Notes: generated by a model not told the origin, from the letters alone. Counted from the first letter of the stretch, positions 8,484-24,067 are shown. The stretch is DNA of 64,000 nt from Tianweitania aestuarii (GCF_018457165.1 NZ_JAFMNX010000001.1:1302001-1366000); one strand, 5' to 3'. Numbers and translations are program-made.

Positions 8484-8663
8484 ATGATCAGGCTCGTTCT
8501 CTTTGCCTTTTTCGTTGCCGCACTCTGGATCGGCGTTTTCCAGATCGTCCGGATGGTCCGTGCGCGCCAGATCGACTGGCGCGGCGTCGGCCTTGCGGTC
8601 TGCTTTATCGGATTGGCAGTCTTCCTCCATCAGCAGACCGGCGTCGGCGGCTTGTTCGACTAA
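8484..8663 (+). CDS. Small two-helix membrane protein, 59 residues
   Basis: An ATG at 8484 opens a 59-codon frame ending at TAA 8661-8663. The product begins MIRLVLFAFFVAALWIGVF (helix 1, about 3-22), then a positively charged loop (RMVRARQ), then a second hydrophobic stretch (about 34-49), ending HQQTGVGGLFD. Codon choice is GC-rich at third positions like real genes nearby. I do not recognise a named family. The position 28 bases after tRNA-Thr suggests co-transcription with it. No strong ribosome site is visible, so confidence is moderate. Confidence 0.6.
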   Translation: MIRLVLFAFFVAALWIGVFQIVRMVRARQIDWRGVGLAVCFIGLAVFLHQQTGVGGLFD

Positions 8664-8678
8664 TCCAAGCCGCCGCGC

Positions 8679-9491
8679 TCAGCCTTTCACGAGATGCGCG
8701 CGCGCTGCGTAAAGCGCGATGGCCGCTGCGTTCGACACGTTGAGCGAGCGAATGGCGCCCGGCATGTCGAGGCGCGCCAGCGTATCAACGGTGTCGCGTG
8801 TCTTCTGGCGCAGTCCTTTGCCTTCCGCGCCCAGAACAAGGGCCACGCGATTGCCGGTGAAGCTTGCTTCCAGTTCGGCAGGACCTTCCGAATCGAGCCC
8901 GATGGTCTGGAAGCCGGATGCCGAGAGGGTGCCCAGCGCATCGGCGAGATTGCGCACTTCGATATGGTCGATGTGCTCCAGCGCGCCGGATGCAGCCTTG
9001 GCCAGCACGCCGCTCTCCTGCGGGCTGTGACGGGAGGTGGTGATGAGGGCTGCTGCACCGAAGGCGACCGCCGAGCGCAGGATCGCGCCGACATTATGCG
9101 GGTCGGTAACCTGATCGAGCACCAGAACAAGGGTGGCATCGTCCATCGCATCGAGGCGCTTGGTGGCCAACGGCTCGGTTTCGAGCAGCACGCCCTGGTG
9201 AACGGCGTCCGGACCGACCTGCGCGTCGATGATGCGGGGTTCGACGATCTCCACCGGCACATCGCTGTTCTCGCCCATCTCAAGGCGCTGAAGCGCGTTG
9301 CGCGTGGCCAACAGGCGATGCTTGATGCGCTTGGGATTGTCGAGCGCGGCACGAACCGTGTGCAGGCCATAAAGACGGATGCTTGTCTCGTCTTCTGCCG
9401 GGCGGGCCGATTGTGTCTGCGCGCGGTGTTCACGCCGCAAACGGGCGTAGTGGGAATCTTTGGGCGTATGGGAAGGGGGCTTGGCACTCAT
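8679..9491 (-). CDS. rlmB: 23S rRNA (guanosine-2'-O-)-methyltransferase RlmB
   Basis: 270 residues of the SpoU/TrmH knotted methyltransferase family with an N-terminal substrate-binding domain (LYGLHTVRAALDNP, about 40-53). SPOUT motifs are present: NVGAILRSAVAFG, LVLGAEGKGLRQ, and LDMPGAIRSLNVSNAAAIALY near the C-terminus. RlmB methylates G2251 in the peptidyl-transferase region of 23S rRNA. The first 35 residues are basic and low in complexity, as in other alphaproteobacterial members. It converges on the 59-residue membrane protein gene. Confidence 0.92.
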   Translation of the reverse strand: MSAKPPSHTPKDSHYARLRREHRAQTQSARPAEDETSIRLYGLHTVRAALDNPKRIKHRLLATRNALQRLEMGENSDVPVEIVEPRIIDAQVGPDAVHQGVLLETEPLATKRLDAMDDATLVLVLDQVTDPHNVGAILRSAVAFGAAALITTSRHSPQESGVLAKAASGALEHIDHIEVRNLADALGTLSASGFQTIGLDSEGPAELEASFTGNRVALVLGAEGKGLRQKTRDTVDTLARLDMPGAIRSLNVSNAAAIALYAARAHLVKG

Positions 9492-9581
9492 ACGCGTGCT
9501 ATATACGGAACTCGTGGCCTGTGGAAACCAGCCTTACGTACCGCAATCCCCAGGCACCTTCAAAAATGGTATGACGTGCGG

Positions 9582-9610
9582 TTGACACAGAGCGCGCGTC
9601 TTTGCATAAG
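9582..9610 (+). promoter_or_regulatory. Sigma-70 promoter for the tRNA-Tyr, tRNA-Gly, tuf unit
   Basis: A perfect TTGACA (9582-9587), a 17-base spacer and CATAAG (9605-9610) lie about 67 bases upstream of tRNA-Tyr. No other good promoter is evident before tuf, so one transcript carrying both tRNAs and tuf is likely, although tuf may have a further promoter in 9860-10030. Confidence 0.6.
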
Positions 9611-9676
9611 GCGCTCGCGATTTGGGGTTGCGCCCCGAAGAGCGGACTGCCTCGTTGCAAGGTTCCGTCACAGGAT

Positions 9677-9761
9677 GGAGGAGTGCCCGAGTGGTTAAAG
9701 GGGACGGACTGTAAATCCGTTAGCTCAGCTTACGTTGGTTCGAATCCAACCTCCTCCACCA
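9677..9761 (+). tRNA. tRNA-Tyr (anticodon GTA)
   Basis: 85 bases including encoded CCA. The acceptor GGAGGAG pairs perfectly with CTCCTCC, the anticodon stem is ACGGA/TCCGT around CTGTAAA, and a long variable arm marks it as class II. It lies 24 bases upstream of tRNA-Gly on the same strand. Confidence 0.96.
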
Positions 9762-9785
9762 CCTGTCGGCCGGAACTTTGGGAAT

Positions 9786-9859
9786 GCGGGTATAGCTCAA
9801 TGGTAGAGCAGCAGCCTTCCAAGCTGAATACGCGGGTTCGATTCCCGCTACCCGCTCCA
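9786..9859 (+). tRNA. tRNA-Gly (anticodon TCC)
   Basis: 74 bases including encoded CCA. The acceptor GCGGGTA pairs with TACCCGC, the anticodon loop is CTTCCAA, and the T arm is GCGGG-TTCGATT-CCCGC. Position 27-43 is G-A. It is placed between tRNA-Tyr and tuf. Confidence 0.96.
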
Positions 9860-10030
9860 GATCGCCCCTAGCATTCATTCGATCCGCATCTTACATGCGG
9901 CACTGTGTTTTCGCGAACGGCAACTGATTGCCGGTTCTCTTGCGAAGACACTTGTTTTTTCTCGACGATGTCGTTAAGCGCCGCGCAATCCTGAGATCAG
10001 GAAAGCCCTGTCGCCAAGGAAAGAGAGACG

Positions 10031-11206
<1,176 letters not shown>

Positions 11207-11230
11207 GTCGAACTCACTATCGTTCGAAAG

Positions 11231-11256
11231 AGGCGGCCTTCGGGTCGCCTTTTTTG
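11231..11256 (+). terminator. Rho-independent terminator after tuf
   Basis: The stem AGGCGGCC/GGTCGCCT with a TTCG loop (one G-T pair) is followed directly by a run of T. It closes the tRNA-Tyr, tRNA-Gly, tuf unit 24 bases after the tuf stop. Confidence 0.85.
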
Positions 11257-11601
11257 TTTGGTCCGCCGGTAAGGGCGAACGGTGCCGGGCGATGGCTGAT
11301 GTGGGCATGAGTTGTGCACAAGCAGCGGGTAGGGAGCAGGGATAAAGAGCAGCCGCACCGGGCGCTCAGTCGCCGGTAAGGCACGTGGTCATCGTCGGCA
11401 GGGCCTTATTCGCTTGAGGGCGGCGTCTTGCAGTTCCCGAGGCACACTCAAACGCCGCCTTGTGCCGAATCGCATTGGGCGGACCGGCTCGTGCGACTCA
11501 GGCGTCGTTTTTTCTTTGATTGAACGCGGGGTAAGTCGACTTCGCTCTTTACAGATGGGCTGGAGATTCGTAGGAAGCAGCCTGGCGCTTCGACGCCCTG
11601 A
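11257..11601. other. Intergenic region before tRNA-Trp, no gene seen
   Basis: 345 bases with no convincing coding frame on either strand; short open frames here lack ribosome sites and recognisable products. A T-run preceded by a short CGAC/GTCG stem occurs near 11495-11516 and might be a weak terminator. A possible promoter for tRNA-Trp is TTTACA (11548-11553) with TAGGAA (11571-11576), 17 bases apart; this is only a weak candidate. Confidence 0.5.
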
Positions 11602-11677
<76 letters not shown>

Positions 11678-11708
11678 CCTTTTCCCCTCCTTTCCCTTAA
11701 ACCAGCTC

Positions 11709-11737
11709 TTGCGCCGATCTAGAATCGGTTTTATATC
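11709..11737 (+). promoter_or_regulatory. Candidate promoter for secE-nusG
   Basis: TTGCGC (11709-11714) and TATATC (11732-11737) are separated by 17 bases, in the 251-base gap between tRNA-Trp and secE. The spacing is ideal and the -10 is good, but the -35 is degenerate. Read-through from tRNA-Trp is an alternative. Confidence 0.4.
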
Positions 11738-11928
11738 AAGCGTTGCGCGGCGCGTGGGACTCGAGCAACCGAGTTCAACGCGCCCGAACTGCATGGGCGG
11801 ATGCCCGAGTGTGATTCGGGCCGTGCAGTGTTTAACGCGGGGCGCGTTCGGCTTCGGAATTCTTCAAGCATGCGACAACAGGCATGCAGCAAACTGGTTC
11901 CCTCGGGACCCTGAAAATTGAGCGGCAT

Positions 11929-12132
11929 ATGGCGTCCAGAACTTCAAATCCATTCACTTTCCTGCAGCAGGTGCGGCAGGAAACAGCGAAGGTCACCTGG
12001 CCTTCTCGCCGCGAGACAATGATCTCGACGCTTATGGTTTTGGTTTTCGCCTTTATTGCCTGCGTTTTCTTTTTCGTTGCCGACTTCGCGATGGGTTATG
12101 CCATCGAGCTGATCCTCGGCCTCGGACGCTAA
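11929..12132 (+). CDS. secE: SecE, preprotein translocase subunit
   Basis: 67 residues, the short SecE form with one transmembrane helix (about 31-53, TLMVLVFAFIACVFFFVADF). The conserved amphipathic region before it, QVRQETAKVTWPSRRET, clamps SecY in the membrane. ATG 11929 is chosen over an in-frame ATG at 11884 because the product then begins MASRTSNPFTFLQQV, as in related SecE proteins, and no homologous sequence lies upstream. nusG follows after 25 bases. SecY, its partner, is encoded at 38818-40158. Confidence 0.94.
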   Translation: MASRTSNPFTFLQQVRQETAKVTWPSRRETMISTLMVLVFAFIACVFFFVADFAMGYAIELILGLGR

Positions 12133-12157
12133 CGGCCACATACGGAGAACATCTAGG

Positions 12158-12685
12158 ATGACCGCACGGTGGTATATCGTCCATGCCTACTCGAACTTCG
12201 AAAAGAAGGTCGCTGAGGACATCGAGCAGAAGGCCAAGCAGAAGGGCCTGTCCGAGCATATCGAGCAGATCGTCGTTCCGACCGAAAAGGTCACCGAGGT
12301 TCGTCGCGGTCGCAAGGTCGATGCAGAGCGCAAGTTCTTCCCGGGCTATGTCCTGGTTCGCGCCAACCTTTCGGATGCCGTGTTCTCGCTGATCAAGAAC
12401 ACGCCGAAGGTCACGGGCTTTCTTGGCGATTCCAAGCCGGTGCCGATCACCGACAAGGAAGCCGACCGCATCATGCACCAGGTGCAGGAAGGCGTGGAGC
12501 GGCCGAAGCCTTCGGTGACGTTCGAGTTCGGCGAAGAAGTGAGCGTGTCCGACGGTCCGTTCGCTTCCTTCAAGGGCTTCGTCCAGGAAGTGGATGAGGA
12601 ACGGTCCCGGCTCAAGGTTGAAGTGTCCATCTTCGGACGCGCCGTGCCGGTGGATCTCGAATTCGGTCAGGTCGAGAAGGTCTGA
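12158..12685 (+). CDS. nusG: NusG transcription elongation/antitermination factor
   Basis: 175 residues. The N-terminal NGN domain (RWYIVHAYSNFEKKVAEDI) binds RNA polymerase at the clamp. The C-terminal KOW domain (VSVSDGPFASFKGFVQEVDEERSRLKV) contacts Rho or ribosomal protein S10. Length and order secE-nusG-rplK are standard. Start ATG 12158 is preceded by CGGAGAA. A 149-base gap separates it from rplK. Confidence 0.97.
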   Translation: MTARWYIVHAYSNFEKKVAEDIEQKAKQKGLSEHIEQIVVPTEKVTEVRRGRKVDAERKFFPGYVLVRANLSDAVFSLIKNTPKVTGFLGDSKPVPITDKEADRIMHQVQEGVERPKPSVTFEFGEEVSVSDGPFASFKGFVQEVDEERSRLKVEVSIFGRAVPVDLEFGQVEKV

Positions 12686-12834
12686 TCGTTTCGCGCGGAC
12701 GGATCGTTCGCGCGGCGCAGGAGAGTTCTCCTGCAAAGGCAGGTGGGAGGAACGAGCGGCTTTAGCCGGTCGCATCAACCAGACCACCGCACTGCAACCG
12801 CCGGCATTGGTCCGGCATAAAGAAGGCAGAGTAT

Positions 12835-13266
12835 ATGGCTAAGAAGATTGCAGGCCAGCTCAAGCTCCAGGTCAAGGCGGCTTCGGCAACCCCGTCGCCC
12901 CCGATCGGCCCGGCCCTTGGTCAGCGCGGCATCAACATCATGGAGTTCTGCAAGGCGTTCAACGCGCAGACTCAGGAGATGGAGAAGGGTTCGCCCGTCC
13001 CCGTCGTGATCACCTATTATCAGGACAAGTCGTTCACCTTCGTGATGAAGACGCCACCGGTGTCTTACTTCCTCAAGAAGGCTGCAAAGATCGAGTCCGG
13101 CTCCAAGCTTCCCGGCAAGGGTGGCGTGGCTGGTCGTGTCACGCAGGCTCAGATCCGCGAGATCGCTGAAGCGAAGCTCAAGGACCTGAACGCAAACGAC
13201 GTTGATGCAGCGATGCGCATGGTTGAGGGCTCCGCCCGTTCCATGGGCCTGGAAGTGGTGGGCTGA
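12835..13266 (+). CDS. rplK: 50S ribosomal protein L11
   Basis: 143 residues. The N-terminal half has the proline-rich [24 protein letters not shown] region, target of thiopeptide antibiotics and the contact with the GTPase centre. The C-terminal half binds 23S rRNA helices 43-44. L11 is needed for RelA-type stringent sensing. rplA begins four bases after the stop, the usual coupled rplKA pair. Confidence 0.98.
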   Translation: MAKKIAGQLKLQVKAASATPSPPIGPALGQRGINIMEFCKAFNAQTQEMEKGSPVPVVITYYQDKSFTFVMKTPPVSYFLKKAAKIESGSKLPGKGGVAGRVTQAQIREIAEAKLKDLNANDVDAAMRMVEGSARSMGLEVVG

Positions 13267-13270
13267 GATC

Positions 13271-13975
13271 ATGGCGAAGAAGGCTGGAAAGCGCATCACG
13301 CTCGCTCGCAAGGGCATTGATGTCGACAAGAACTACGACGTCGCCGAAGCTGTGAAGCTGCTCAAGGAGCGCGCCACGGCAAAGTTCGACGAGACGATCG
13401 AAATCGCGATGAACCTCGGTGTTGATCCGCGCCACGCCGACCAGATGGTCCGCGGCGTCGTCAACCTGCCGAACGGCACGGGCCGTACCGTTCGCGTGGC
13501 CGTGTTCGCTCGTGGCGACAAGGCTGAAGAAGCCCGCGCTGCCGGTGCCGACATCGTTGGCGCGGAAGATCTGGTTGAAACCGTCCAGAAGGGCGAGATC
13601 GACTTCGATCGCTGCATTGCAACCCCCGACATGATGCCGCTCGTCGGTCGTCTCGGTAAGGTTCTCGGCCCGCGCGGCATGATGCCGAACCCGAAGGTCG
13701 GCACCGTGACCGTTGATGTCGCCGGCGCCGTGAAGGCGTCCAAGGGCGGCGCTGTCGAGTTCCGCGTTGAAAAGGCCGGCATCATTCATGCTGGCGTTGG
13801 CAAGGCATCCTTCGAGTCGACCGCTCTGGTTGAGAACATCCGCGCCTTCGCTGACGCCGTTGTTCGTGCCAAGCCGGCCGGCGCCAAGGGCGTGTATGTC
13901 CAGAAGATCGCGCTGACCTCGACCATGGGCCCAGGCCTGAAGGTCGACTTTGGCACGCTGAACCCGGCTTCCTAA
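13271..13975 (+). CDS. rplA: 50S ribosomal protein L1
   Basis: 234 residues from ATG 13271, four bases after rplK. L1 forms the mobile stalk near the ribosomal E site and in many bacteria represses its own rplKA mRNA. The signature [15 protein letters not shown] sits in the middle and [16 protein letters not shown] near the C-terminus. A longer in-frame extension to 13202 overlaps rplK and is not supported. A GC-rich hairpin (GGTCGG/CCGACC) follows within 30 bases. Confidence 0.98.
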   Translation: MAKKAGKRITLARKGIDVDKNYDVAEAVKLLKERATAKFDETIEIAMNLGVDPRHADQMVRGVVNLPNGTGRTVRVAVFARGDKAEEARAAGADIVGAEDLVETVQKGEIDFDRCIATPDMMPLVGRLGKVLGPRGMMPNPKVGTVTVDVAGAVKASKGGAVEFRVEKAGIIHAGVGKASFESTALVENIRAFADAVVRAKPAGAKGVYVQKIALTSTMGPGLKVDFGTLNPAS

Positions 13976-14332
13976 GGAAGCCAAGGTCGGCTTTCGGGCC
14001 GACCAACCAATTCCGGGCACTTCGGTGTCCGGATATGCGGACCAGAAATGATCTGCAATCCTGTCCGAGACTGTAGGCGGCTCCAGAGCGATCGGAGCCT
14101 TAATCGCAAAGCCTGCATGAGACGGGTGAGGGCTGATTTTCCGATGCTTCGGCATCGCAGGGTCGGTTCGAACCGTGAGTGCCTTTTGTCTGCGTGTTGT
14201 TCGGCAACGAGCAACATGGCGAAAGGGGACAGGATCCTCGAACGCCGACCGGATGGTCTTCGGATCGCCCGCCGGCAAAAGGCAACCGGCAGACTGCTTC
14301 GCAAGAAGTGGAATGCCAACTGGAGATAGGCA
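13976..14332 (+). other. rplA-rplJ intergenic leader region
   Basis: 357 bases with no gene. From left to right it holds a hairpin GGTCGG-CTTTCGGG-CCGACC soon after rplA, a second small hairpin (TCCGG...CCGGA), the L10-type leader at 14061-14125, and then a long untranslated stretch to the GTG of rplJ. Several short hairpins (for example CGATGC-TTCG-GCATCG near 14143-14158) are visible in the distal part. Confidence 0.7.
14061..14125 (+). promoter_or_regulatory. Ribosomal protein L10 leader (autoregulatory RNA)
   Basis: Nested pairing is visible: outer stem CTGTC (14061-14065) with GACGG (14121-14125), middle stem GTAGGC (14073-14078) with GCCTGC (14111-14116), and inner hairpin GGCTCC (14079-14084) with GGAGCC (14094-14099). 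The unpaired strand between inner and middle stems (TTAATCGCAAA) resembles the kink-turn side of L10 leaders. Known L10-L12 complexes bind such leaders to repress rplJL. It lies about 210 bases before rplJ, in the expected place. Confidence 0.72.
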
Positions 14333-14851
14333 GTGGATAGAGCGGAAAAACGCGAATTCGTCACGGGCCTGAACGACGTGTTCAAAAGCACGGGTTCTGT
14401 GGTCGTGGCCCACTATGCCGGTCTGACTGTGGCGCAAATGAACGATCTTCGTACGAAGATGCGCGCTGCAGGCGGTACCGTCAAAGTCGCGAAGAACCGC
14501 CTCGCCGTTATCGCTCTTCAGGGTACGGACTCCGAGAAGATGGATGCGCTGTTCAAGGGACAGACGCTGATCGCTTATTCGGAAGATCCGGTTGCGGCTC
14601 CAAAGGTCGCATCCGATTTCGCCAAGACGAATGACAAGCTTGTCATTCTCGGTGGTGCAATGGGTGCGACGGCGCTTGACGCCGATGGCGTCAAGGCACT
14701 GGCAACCATGCCGTCGCTCGATGAACTTCGTGCGAAGATTGTTGGCATGATCCAGACGCCTGCAACCCGTATCGCCGCAGTCGTCAACGCACCGGCGGGC
14801 AATCTCGCCCGCGTGTTTGGCGCCTATGCCCGGAAGGACGAGGCGGCCTGA
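14333..14851 (+). CDS. rplJ: 50S ribosomal protein L10
   Basis: 172 residues starting at GTG 14333 with GGAG just upstream. L10 anchors L7/L12 dimers to the ribosome through its C-terminal helix, and with L12 represses its own mRNA. Recognisable segments are [17 protein letters not shown] at the start, [18 protein letters not shown], and the [11 protein letters not shown] strand. It follows the L10 leader and precedes rplL by 57 bases. Confidence 0.97.
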   Translation: MDRAEKREFVTGLNDVFKSTGSVVVAHYAGLTVAQMNDLRTKMRAAGGTVKVAKNRLAVIALQGTDSEKMDALFKGQTLIAYSEDPVAAPKVASDFAKTNDKLVILGGAMGATALDADGVKALATMPSLDELRAKIVGMIQTPATRIAAVVNAPAGNLARVFGAYARKDEAA

Positions 14852-14908
14852 GGCCGTTCCTCGCAATCAACAGAACACGTTTCGAACCAACCATAAGGAA
14901 CTAAGAAC

Positions 14909-15286
<378 letters not shown>

Positions 15287-15302
15287 GCGTTTGTCGCTTG
15301 GT

Positions 15303-15327
15303 CGGCGGGTGGTTGATCCACCCGCCG
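15303..15327 (+). promoter_or_regulatory. rplL-rpoB intergenic hairpin (attenuator or processing site)
   Basis: A perfect 10-bp stem, CGGCGGGTGG (15303-15312) with CCACCCGCCG (15318-15327), has a five-base TTGAT loop. It lies 16 bases after rplL. No T-run follows, so it is not a classical terminator. By analogy with the rplL-rpoB junction of E. coli it may be a partial stop, RNA processing site or mRNA 3' stabiliser. Confidence 0.6.
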
Positions 15328-15485
15328 GTTGCGACGAAGGAAGAATGGGAAACCTTTTTCCTGAAGGCCGCAAAATGGGGCTTTTGGGAAATGGGTTTCT
15401 GCCCGTTTCAGAGATAGGCCGGAGAAATCCGGCACCCGGCAGCGATGTCGGGCGAGGTAAGCCAGTAAGGCAGCAAGGAGCGACG

Positions 15486-18400
15486 ATGGCCCAGACGCAG
15501 ACTTTTAATGGTCGCAGGCGCGTGCGCAAATTCTTCGGAAATATTCCGGAAGTTGCGGAGATGCCGAACCTCATCGAGGTTCAGAAGGCATCCTATGATC
15601 AGTTCCTGATGGTTGATGAGCCGGAAGGCGGACGTCAGAACGAAGGGCTCCAGGCTGTTTTCAAGTCGGTGTTCCCGATTTCCGACTTCTCCGGCGCTTC
15701 CATGCTCGAATTCGTGAAATACGAATTCGAAGATCCCAAGTTCGACGTCGACGAGTGCCGCCAGCGCGATCTGACCTTTGCCGCTCCGCTCAAGGTCACG
15801 CTGCGCCTGATCGTGTTCGATATCGACGAGGATACCGGCTCGAAGTCCGTCAAGGACATCAAGGAGCAGGACGTTTACATGGGCGATATGCCGCTCATGA
15901 CCTCGAACGGCACCTTCATCATCAACGGCACCGAGCGCGTGATCGTTTCGCAGATGCACCGTTCGCCGGGCGTCTTCTTCGATCATGACAAGGGCAAGTC
16001 GCATTCGTCCGGCAAGCTGCTGTTTGCTGCCCGCGTGATTCCGTATCGCGGTTCCTGGCTCGACATCGAGTTCGACTCCAAGGACGTCGTGCATGCCCGC
16101 ATCGATCGTCGCCGCAAGATCCCGGCGACCTCGCTGTTGATGGCGCTCGGCATGGATGCCGAAGAGATCCTGTCGACCTTCTATACGAAGATCACCTTCA
16201 AGCGGGCTGCCGATCATTGGCGCATTCCGTTCTCGGCCGAGCGTTTCCGCGGCATGAAGGCTGTGACCGACATGGTCGACGCCGACACCGGCGAGATCGT
16301 GGTTGAAGCCGGCAAGAAGATCACCGCACGCCAGGCGCGTCAGTTGTCCGAAAAGGGCCTCAAAGCCCTCAAGGCGACCGAGGACGATCTGATCGGCAAC
16401 TATCTCGCCGAAGACATCGTCAATTACGCTACCGGTGAAATCTTCCTCGAAGCCGGCGACGAGATCGACGAGAAGACGCTCAAGGTCCTGATGGAGCATG
16501 GCGGCAACGAAGTCGAGATCCTCGACATCGACCACGTCAATGTGGGCGCCTATATCCGCAACACGCTGAACGTCGACAAGAACGAGAGCCGTCAGGACGC
16601 GCTGTTCGACATCTATCGCGTCATGCGTCCGGGTGAGCCGCCAACGCTGGAAACGGCCGAAGCGATGTTCAACTCGCTGTTCTTCGATGCGGAGCGCTAC
16701 GACCTTTCGGCCGTGGGTCGCGTCAAGATGAACATGCGTCTCGAACTCGACGCGGAAGACACCGTGCGCGTTCTGCGCCGCGAAGACATTCTGGCTGTCG
16801 TCAAGACGCTGGTTGAACTGCGCGACGGCAAGGGCGAAATCGACGACATCGACAATCTCGGCAATCGCCGCGTGCGTTCGGTCGGCGAGCTCATGGAGAA
16901 CCAGTACCGTGTTGGTCTGTTGCGCATGGAGCGTGCGATCAAGGAGCGCATGTCGTCGATCGAGATCGACACCGTCATGCCGCAGGACCTGATCAACGCC
17001 AAGCCAGCCGCTGCAGCCGTGCGCGAGTTCTTCGGTTCCTCGCAGCTGTCGCAGTTCATGGATCAGACCAATCCGCTGTCGGAAATCACGCATAAGCGTC
17101 GTTTGTCCGCACTCGGACCTGGCGGTCTGACCCGCGAGCGCGCCGGCTTCGAAGTCCGCGACGTGCATCCGACGCATTACGGCCGTATCTGCCCGATCGA
17201 AACGCCGGAAGGCCCGAACATCGGTCTGATCAACTCTCTGGCGACCTTTGCCCGCGTCAACAAGTACGGCTTCATCGAAAGCCCATACCGTCGCATCAAG
17301 GACGGTCGGGTTTCGGACGACGTCGTTTACCTGTCGGCCATGGAAGAAGCGAAGCACTACGTTGCGCAGGCAAACGCCGAGCTCGACGGCAATGGTTCGT
17401 TCGTGGACGAGTTCGTGATCTGCCGTAATGCCGGCGAAGTCTTGATGACGCCGCGCGAAAACGTCGATCTCATGGACGTGTCGCCCAAGCAGATGGTGTC
17501 GGTCGCTGCCGCGCTGATCCCGTTCCTGGAAAACGACGACGCCAACCGCGCTCTGATGGGCTCCAACATGCAGCGTCAGGCTGTTCCGTTGGTTCGCGCC
17601 GAGGCGCCGTTCGTCGGCACCGGCATGGAGCCGATCGTTGCTCGTGACTCGGGCGCCGCTATCGGTGCACGCCGCACCGGTATCGTCGATCAGGTCGATG
17701 CGACCCGTATCGTTATCCGCGCAACGGAAGATCTCGAAGCCGGCAAGTCGGGCGTCGATATCTACCGTCTGATGAAGTTCCAGCGCTCCAACCAGTCGAG
17801 CTGCATCAATCAGCGTCCGCTGGTTCGTGTTGGCGACCGCATCCAGAAGGGCGACATCATCGCTGACGGTCCGTCGACCGATCTCGGCGATCTGGCGCTC
17901 GGCCGTAACGTGCTCGTCGCGTTCATGCCCTGGAACGGCTACAACTACGAGGACTCGATCCTGCTGTCCGAGCGGATCGTTGCCGACGACGTCTTCACCT
18001 CGATCCACATCGAGGAGTTCGAGGTCATGGCTCGCGATACGAAGCTTGGACCTGAGGAAATCACGCGCGATATTCCGAACGTTTCGGAAGAAGCGCTGAA
18101 GAACCTCGACGAAGCAGGTATCGTTTACATCGGCGCCGAAGTGCAGCCGGGTGACATTCTCGTCGGCAAGATCACGCCGAAGGGCGAAAGCCCGATGACG
18201 CCGGAAGAAAAGCTTCTGCGCGCCATCTTCGGCGAAAAGGCTTCCGACGTGCGTGACACCTCCATGCGCATGCCGCCCGGAACCTTCGGCACGATCGTGG
18301 AAGTGCGCGTCTTCAATCGCCACGGCGTTGAAAAAGACGAGCGCGCCATGGCCATCGAGCGCGAGGAAATCGAGCGTCTCGCCAAGGACCGTGACGACGA

Positions 18401-19619
18401 ACAGGCGATCCTCGACCGCAACGTGTACGCTCGTTTGGCGGACATGCTGACGGGCAAGGAAGCTGTTGCCGGCCCGAAGGGCTTCAAGAAAGGCACCACG
18501 CTTTCCCGCGAGATGCTGACCGACTATCCGCGTTCGCAGTGGTGGCAGTTTGCCGTCGACGACGAGCGGGCTCAAAGCGAACTCGAAGCACTCCGGGGGC
18601 AGTACGACGACTCCAAGAAGGCACTCGAGCAGCGCTTCATGAACAAGGTCGAAAAGGTTCAGCGCGGCGACGAGATGCCTCCGGGCGTCATGAAGATGGT
18701 CAAGGTCTTCGTGGCCGTGAAGCGCAAGATGCAGCCGGGCGACAAGATGGCCGGCCGTCACGGCAACAAGGGCGTGGTCTCGCGGATCGTGCCGGTGGAA
18801 GACATGCCGTTCCTCGAAGACGGAACGCATGCCGACATCGTGCTCAACCCGTTGGGCGTGCCGTCGCGCATGAATGTGGGCCAGATTCTGGAAACGCATC
18901 TGGGCTGGGCTTGTGCAGGCATGGGCCGTCAGATCGGCGAACTCATCGAGGCGTACAAGACGGGTGGCGATATCCAGCCGTTGCGTGCGACGCTTGAAGA
19001 GCTGCTGCCGGACAACGACCGCAACGAGCCAGTTCGCAGCTATGACGACGACAGCGTTCTGCTTCTCGCCGATCAGATGAAGCGTGGCGTCTCGATCGCG
19101 ACGCCAGTGTTCGATGGTGCCAATGAAGCCGACATCAACGCGATGCTGGAACAGGCCGGTCTGCATTCTTCGGGTCAGTCGCAGCTCTATGACGGACGCA
19201 CGGGTGAACCGTTCGATCGCAAAGTGACGATGGGCTACATATATATGCTCAAGCTCAATCACTTGGTGGACGACAAGATCCACGCGCGTTCGATCGGACC
19301 GTACTCGCTCGTGACCCAGCAGCCGCTGGGTGGCAAGGCGCAGTTCGGTGGCCAGCGCTTCGGCGAGATGGAGGTCTGGGCTCTGGAAGCATATGGTGCA
19401 GCCTACACGCTGCAGGAAATGCTGACGGTGAAGTCGGACGACGTGGCAGGCCGCACGAAGGTCTATGAGTCGATCGTGCGCGGCGACGATACGTTCGAAG
19501 CCGGTATTCCGGAGAGCTTCAACGTTCTCGTCAAGGAAATGCGGTCGCTGGGCCTCAACGTCCAGCTTGAGAACTCGAAGGGCGAAGAGCCCGTCCGTCT
19601 TCCGGACGCCGCCGAGTAA
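15486..19619 (+). CDS. rpoB: RNA polymerase beta subunit
   Basis: 1377 residues from ATG 15486, which follows AAGGAG. An open in-frame stretch back to 15291 is leader, not coding. The rifampicin-pocket region is present near residues 517-585: [15 protein letters not shown], then [13 protein letters not shown], then [18 protein letters not shown]. The usual Asp, His and Ser resistance positions are wild type. RpoB and RpoC form the catalytic centre of RNA polymerase. rpoC follows after 165 bases. Confidence 0.99.
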   Translation: MAQTQTFNGRRRVRKFFGNIPEVAEMPNLIEVQKASYDQFLMVDEPEGGRQNEGLQAVFKSVFPISDFSGASMLEFVKYEFEDPKFDVDECRQRDLTFAAPLKVTLRLIVFDIDEDTGSKSVKDIKEQDVYMGDMPLMTSNGTFIINGTERVIVSQMHRSPGVFFDHDKGKSHSSGKLLFAARVIPYRGSWLDIEFDSKDVVHARIDRRRKIPATSLLMALGMDAEEILSTFYTKITFKRAADHWRIPFSAERFRGMKAVTDMVDADTGEIVVEAGKKITARQARQLSEKGLKALKATEDDLIGNYLAEDIVNYATGEIFLEAGDEIDEKTLKVLMEHGGNEVEILDIDHVNVGAYIRNTLNVDKNESRQDALFDIYRVMRPGEPPTLETAEAMFNSLFFDAERYDLSAVGRVKMNMRLELDAEDTVRVLRREDILAVVKTLVELRDGKGEIDDIDNLGNRRVRSVGELMENQYRVGLLRMERAIKERMSSIEIDTVMPQDLINAKPAAAAVREFFGSSQLSQFMDQTNPLSEITHKRRLSALGPGGLTRERAGFEVRDVHPTHYGRICPIETPEGPNIGLINSLATFARVNKYGFIESPYRRIKDGRVSDDVVYLSAMEEAKHYVAQANAELDGNGSFVDEFVICRNAGEVLMTPRENVDLMDVSPKQMVSVAAALIPFLENDDANRALMGSNMQRQAVPLVRAEAPFVGTGMEPIVARDSGAAIGARRTGIVDQVDATRIVIRATEDLEAGKSGVDIYRLMKFQRSNQSSCINQRPLVRVGDRIQKGDIIADGPSTDLGDLALGRNVLVAFMPWNGYNYEDSILLSERIVADDVFTSIHIEEFEVMARDTKLGPEEITRDIPNVSEEALKNLDEAGIVYIGAEVQPGDILVGKITPKGESPMTPEEKLLRAIFGEKASDVRDTSMRMPPGTFGTIVEVRVFNRHGVEKDERAMAIEREEIERLAKDRDDEQAILDRNVYARLADMLTGKEAVAGPKGFKKGTTLSREMLTDYPRSQWWQFAVDDERAQSELEALRGQYDDSKKALEQRFMNKVEKVQRGDEMPPGVMKMVKVFVAVKRKMQPGDKMAGRHGNKGVVSRIVPVEDMPFLEDGTHADIVLNPLGVPSRMNVGQILETHLGWACAGMGRQIGELIEAYKTGGDIQPLRATLEELLPDNDRNEPVRSYDDDSVLLLADQMKRGVSIATPVFDGANEADINAMLEQAGLHSSGQSQLYDGRTGEPFDRKVTMGYIYMLKLNHLVDDKIHARSIGPYSLVTQQPLGGKAQFGGQRFGEMEVWALEAYGAAYTLQEMLTVKSDDVAGRTKVYESIVRGDDTFEAGIPESFNVLVKEMRSLGLNVQLENSKGEEPVRLPDAAE

Positions 19620-19629
19620 AACGGCATCT

Positions 19630-19656
19630 GGATGCGTCGCTTTCCGCGGCGCATCC
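19630..19656 (+). promoter_or_regulatory. rpoB-rpoC intergenic hairpin
   Basis: A 10-bp stem, GGATGCGTCG (19630-19639) with CGGCGCATCC (19647-19656), has a seven-base loop and one T-G pair, 10 bases after the rpoB stop. No T-run follows directly. Its role is unknown; an mRNA stabiliser or processing site is plausible. Confidence 0.5.
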
Positions 19657-19784
19657 ACCCCATTTTGCAGGACCATCGTCCTGCCGCGTTGTGGTCCGAT
19701 ACTGTGACCATGACAGAAGCCGAGCTGCCCGCTCGCAGCGAGATTTAAAAAGAGGGGTTTGCGGACCCCGATAAGGAGAACGGC

Positions 19785-23981
<4,197 letters not shown>

Positions 23982-24004
23982 GCTGCGGTATCATCGCTAA
24001 AGAA

Positions 24005-24033
24005 AAGGCCGCCTTTCGGGGCGGCCTTTTTCG
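24005..24033 (+). terminator. Rho-independent terminator after rpoC
   Basis: The stem GGCCGCC (24007-24013) with GGCGGCC (24020-24026) is followed by TTTTTCG. It marks the end of the rplKAJL-rpoBC transcription region, 25 bases after the rpoC stop. Confidence 0.85.
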
Positions 24034-24067
24034 TTTGAGGTATCAGTCGATGTTTGCTCGACGCTCG

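Noticed and set aside
9860-10030. Second promoter just before the first tuf gene
   Set aside because: TTGTTT near 9951 lacks a good -10 at proper spacing; evidence is too weak to list.
14048-14329. Open frame across the rplA-rplJ leader
   Set aside because: It passes through the L10 leader structure, lacks a start signal and has no recognisable product.
15291-15485. N-terminal extension of rpoB by 65 codons
   Set aside because: The extension covers the rplL-rpoB hairpin, is not similar to RpoB, and the ATG at 15486 has a good ribosome site.
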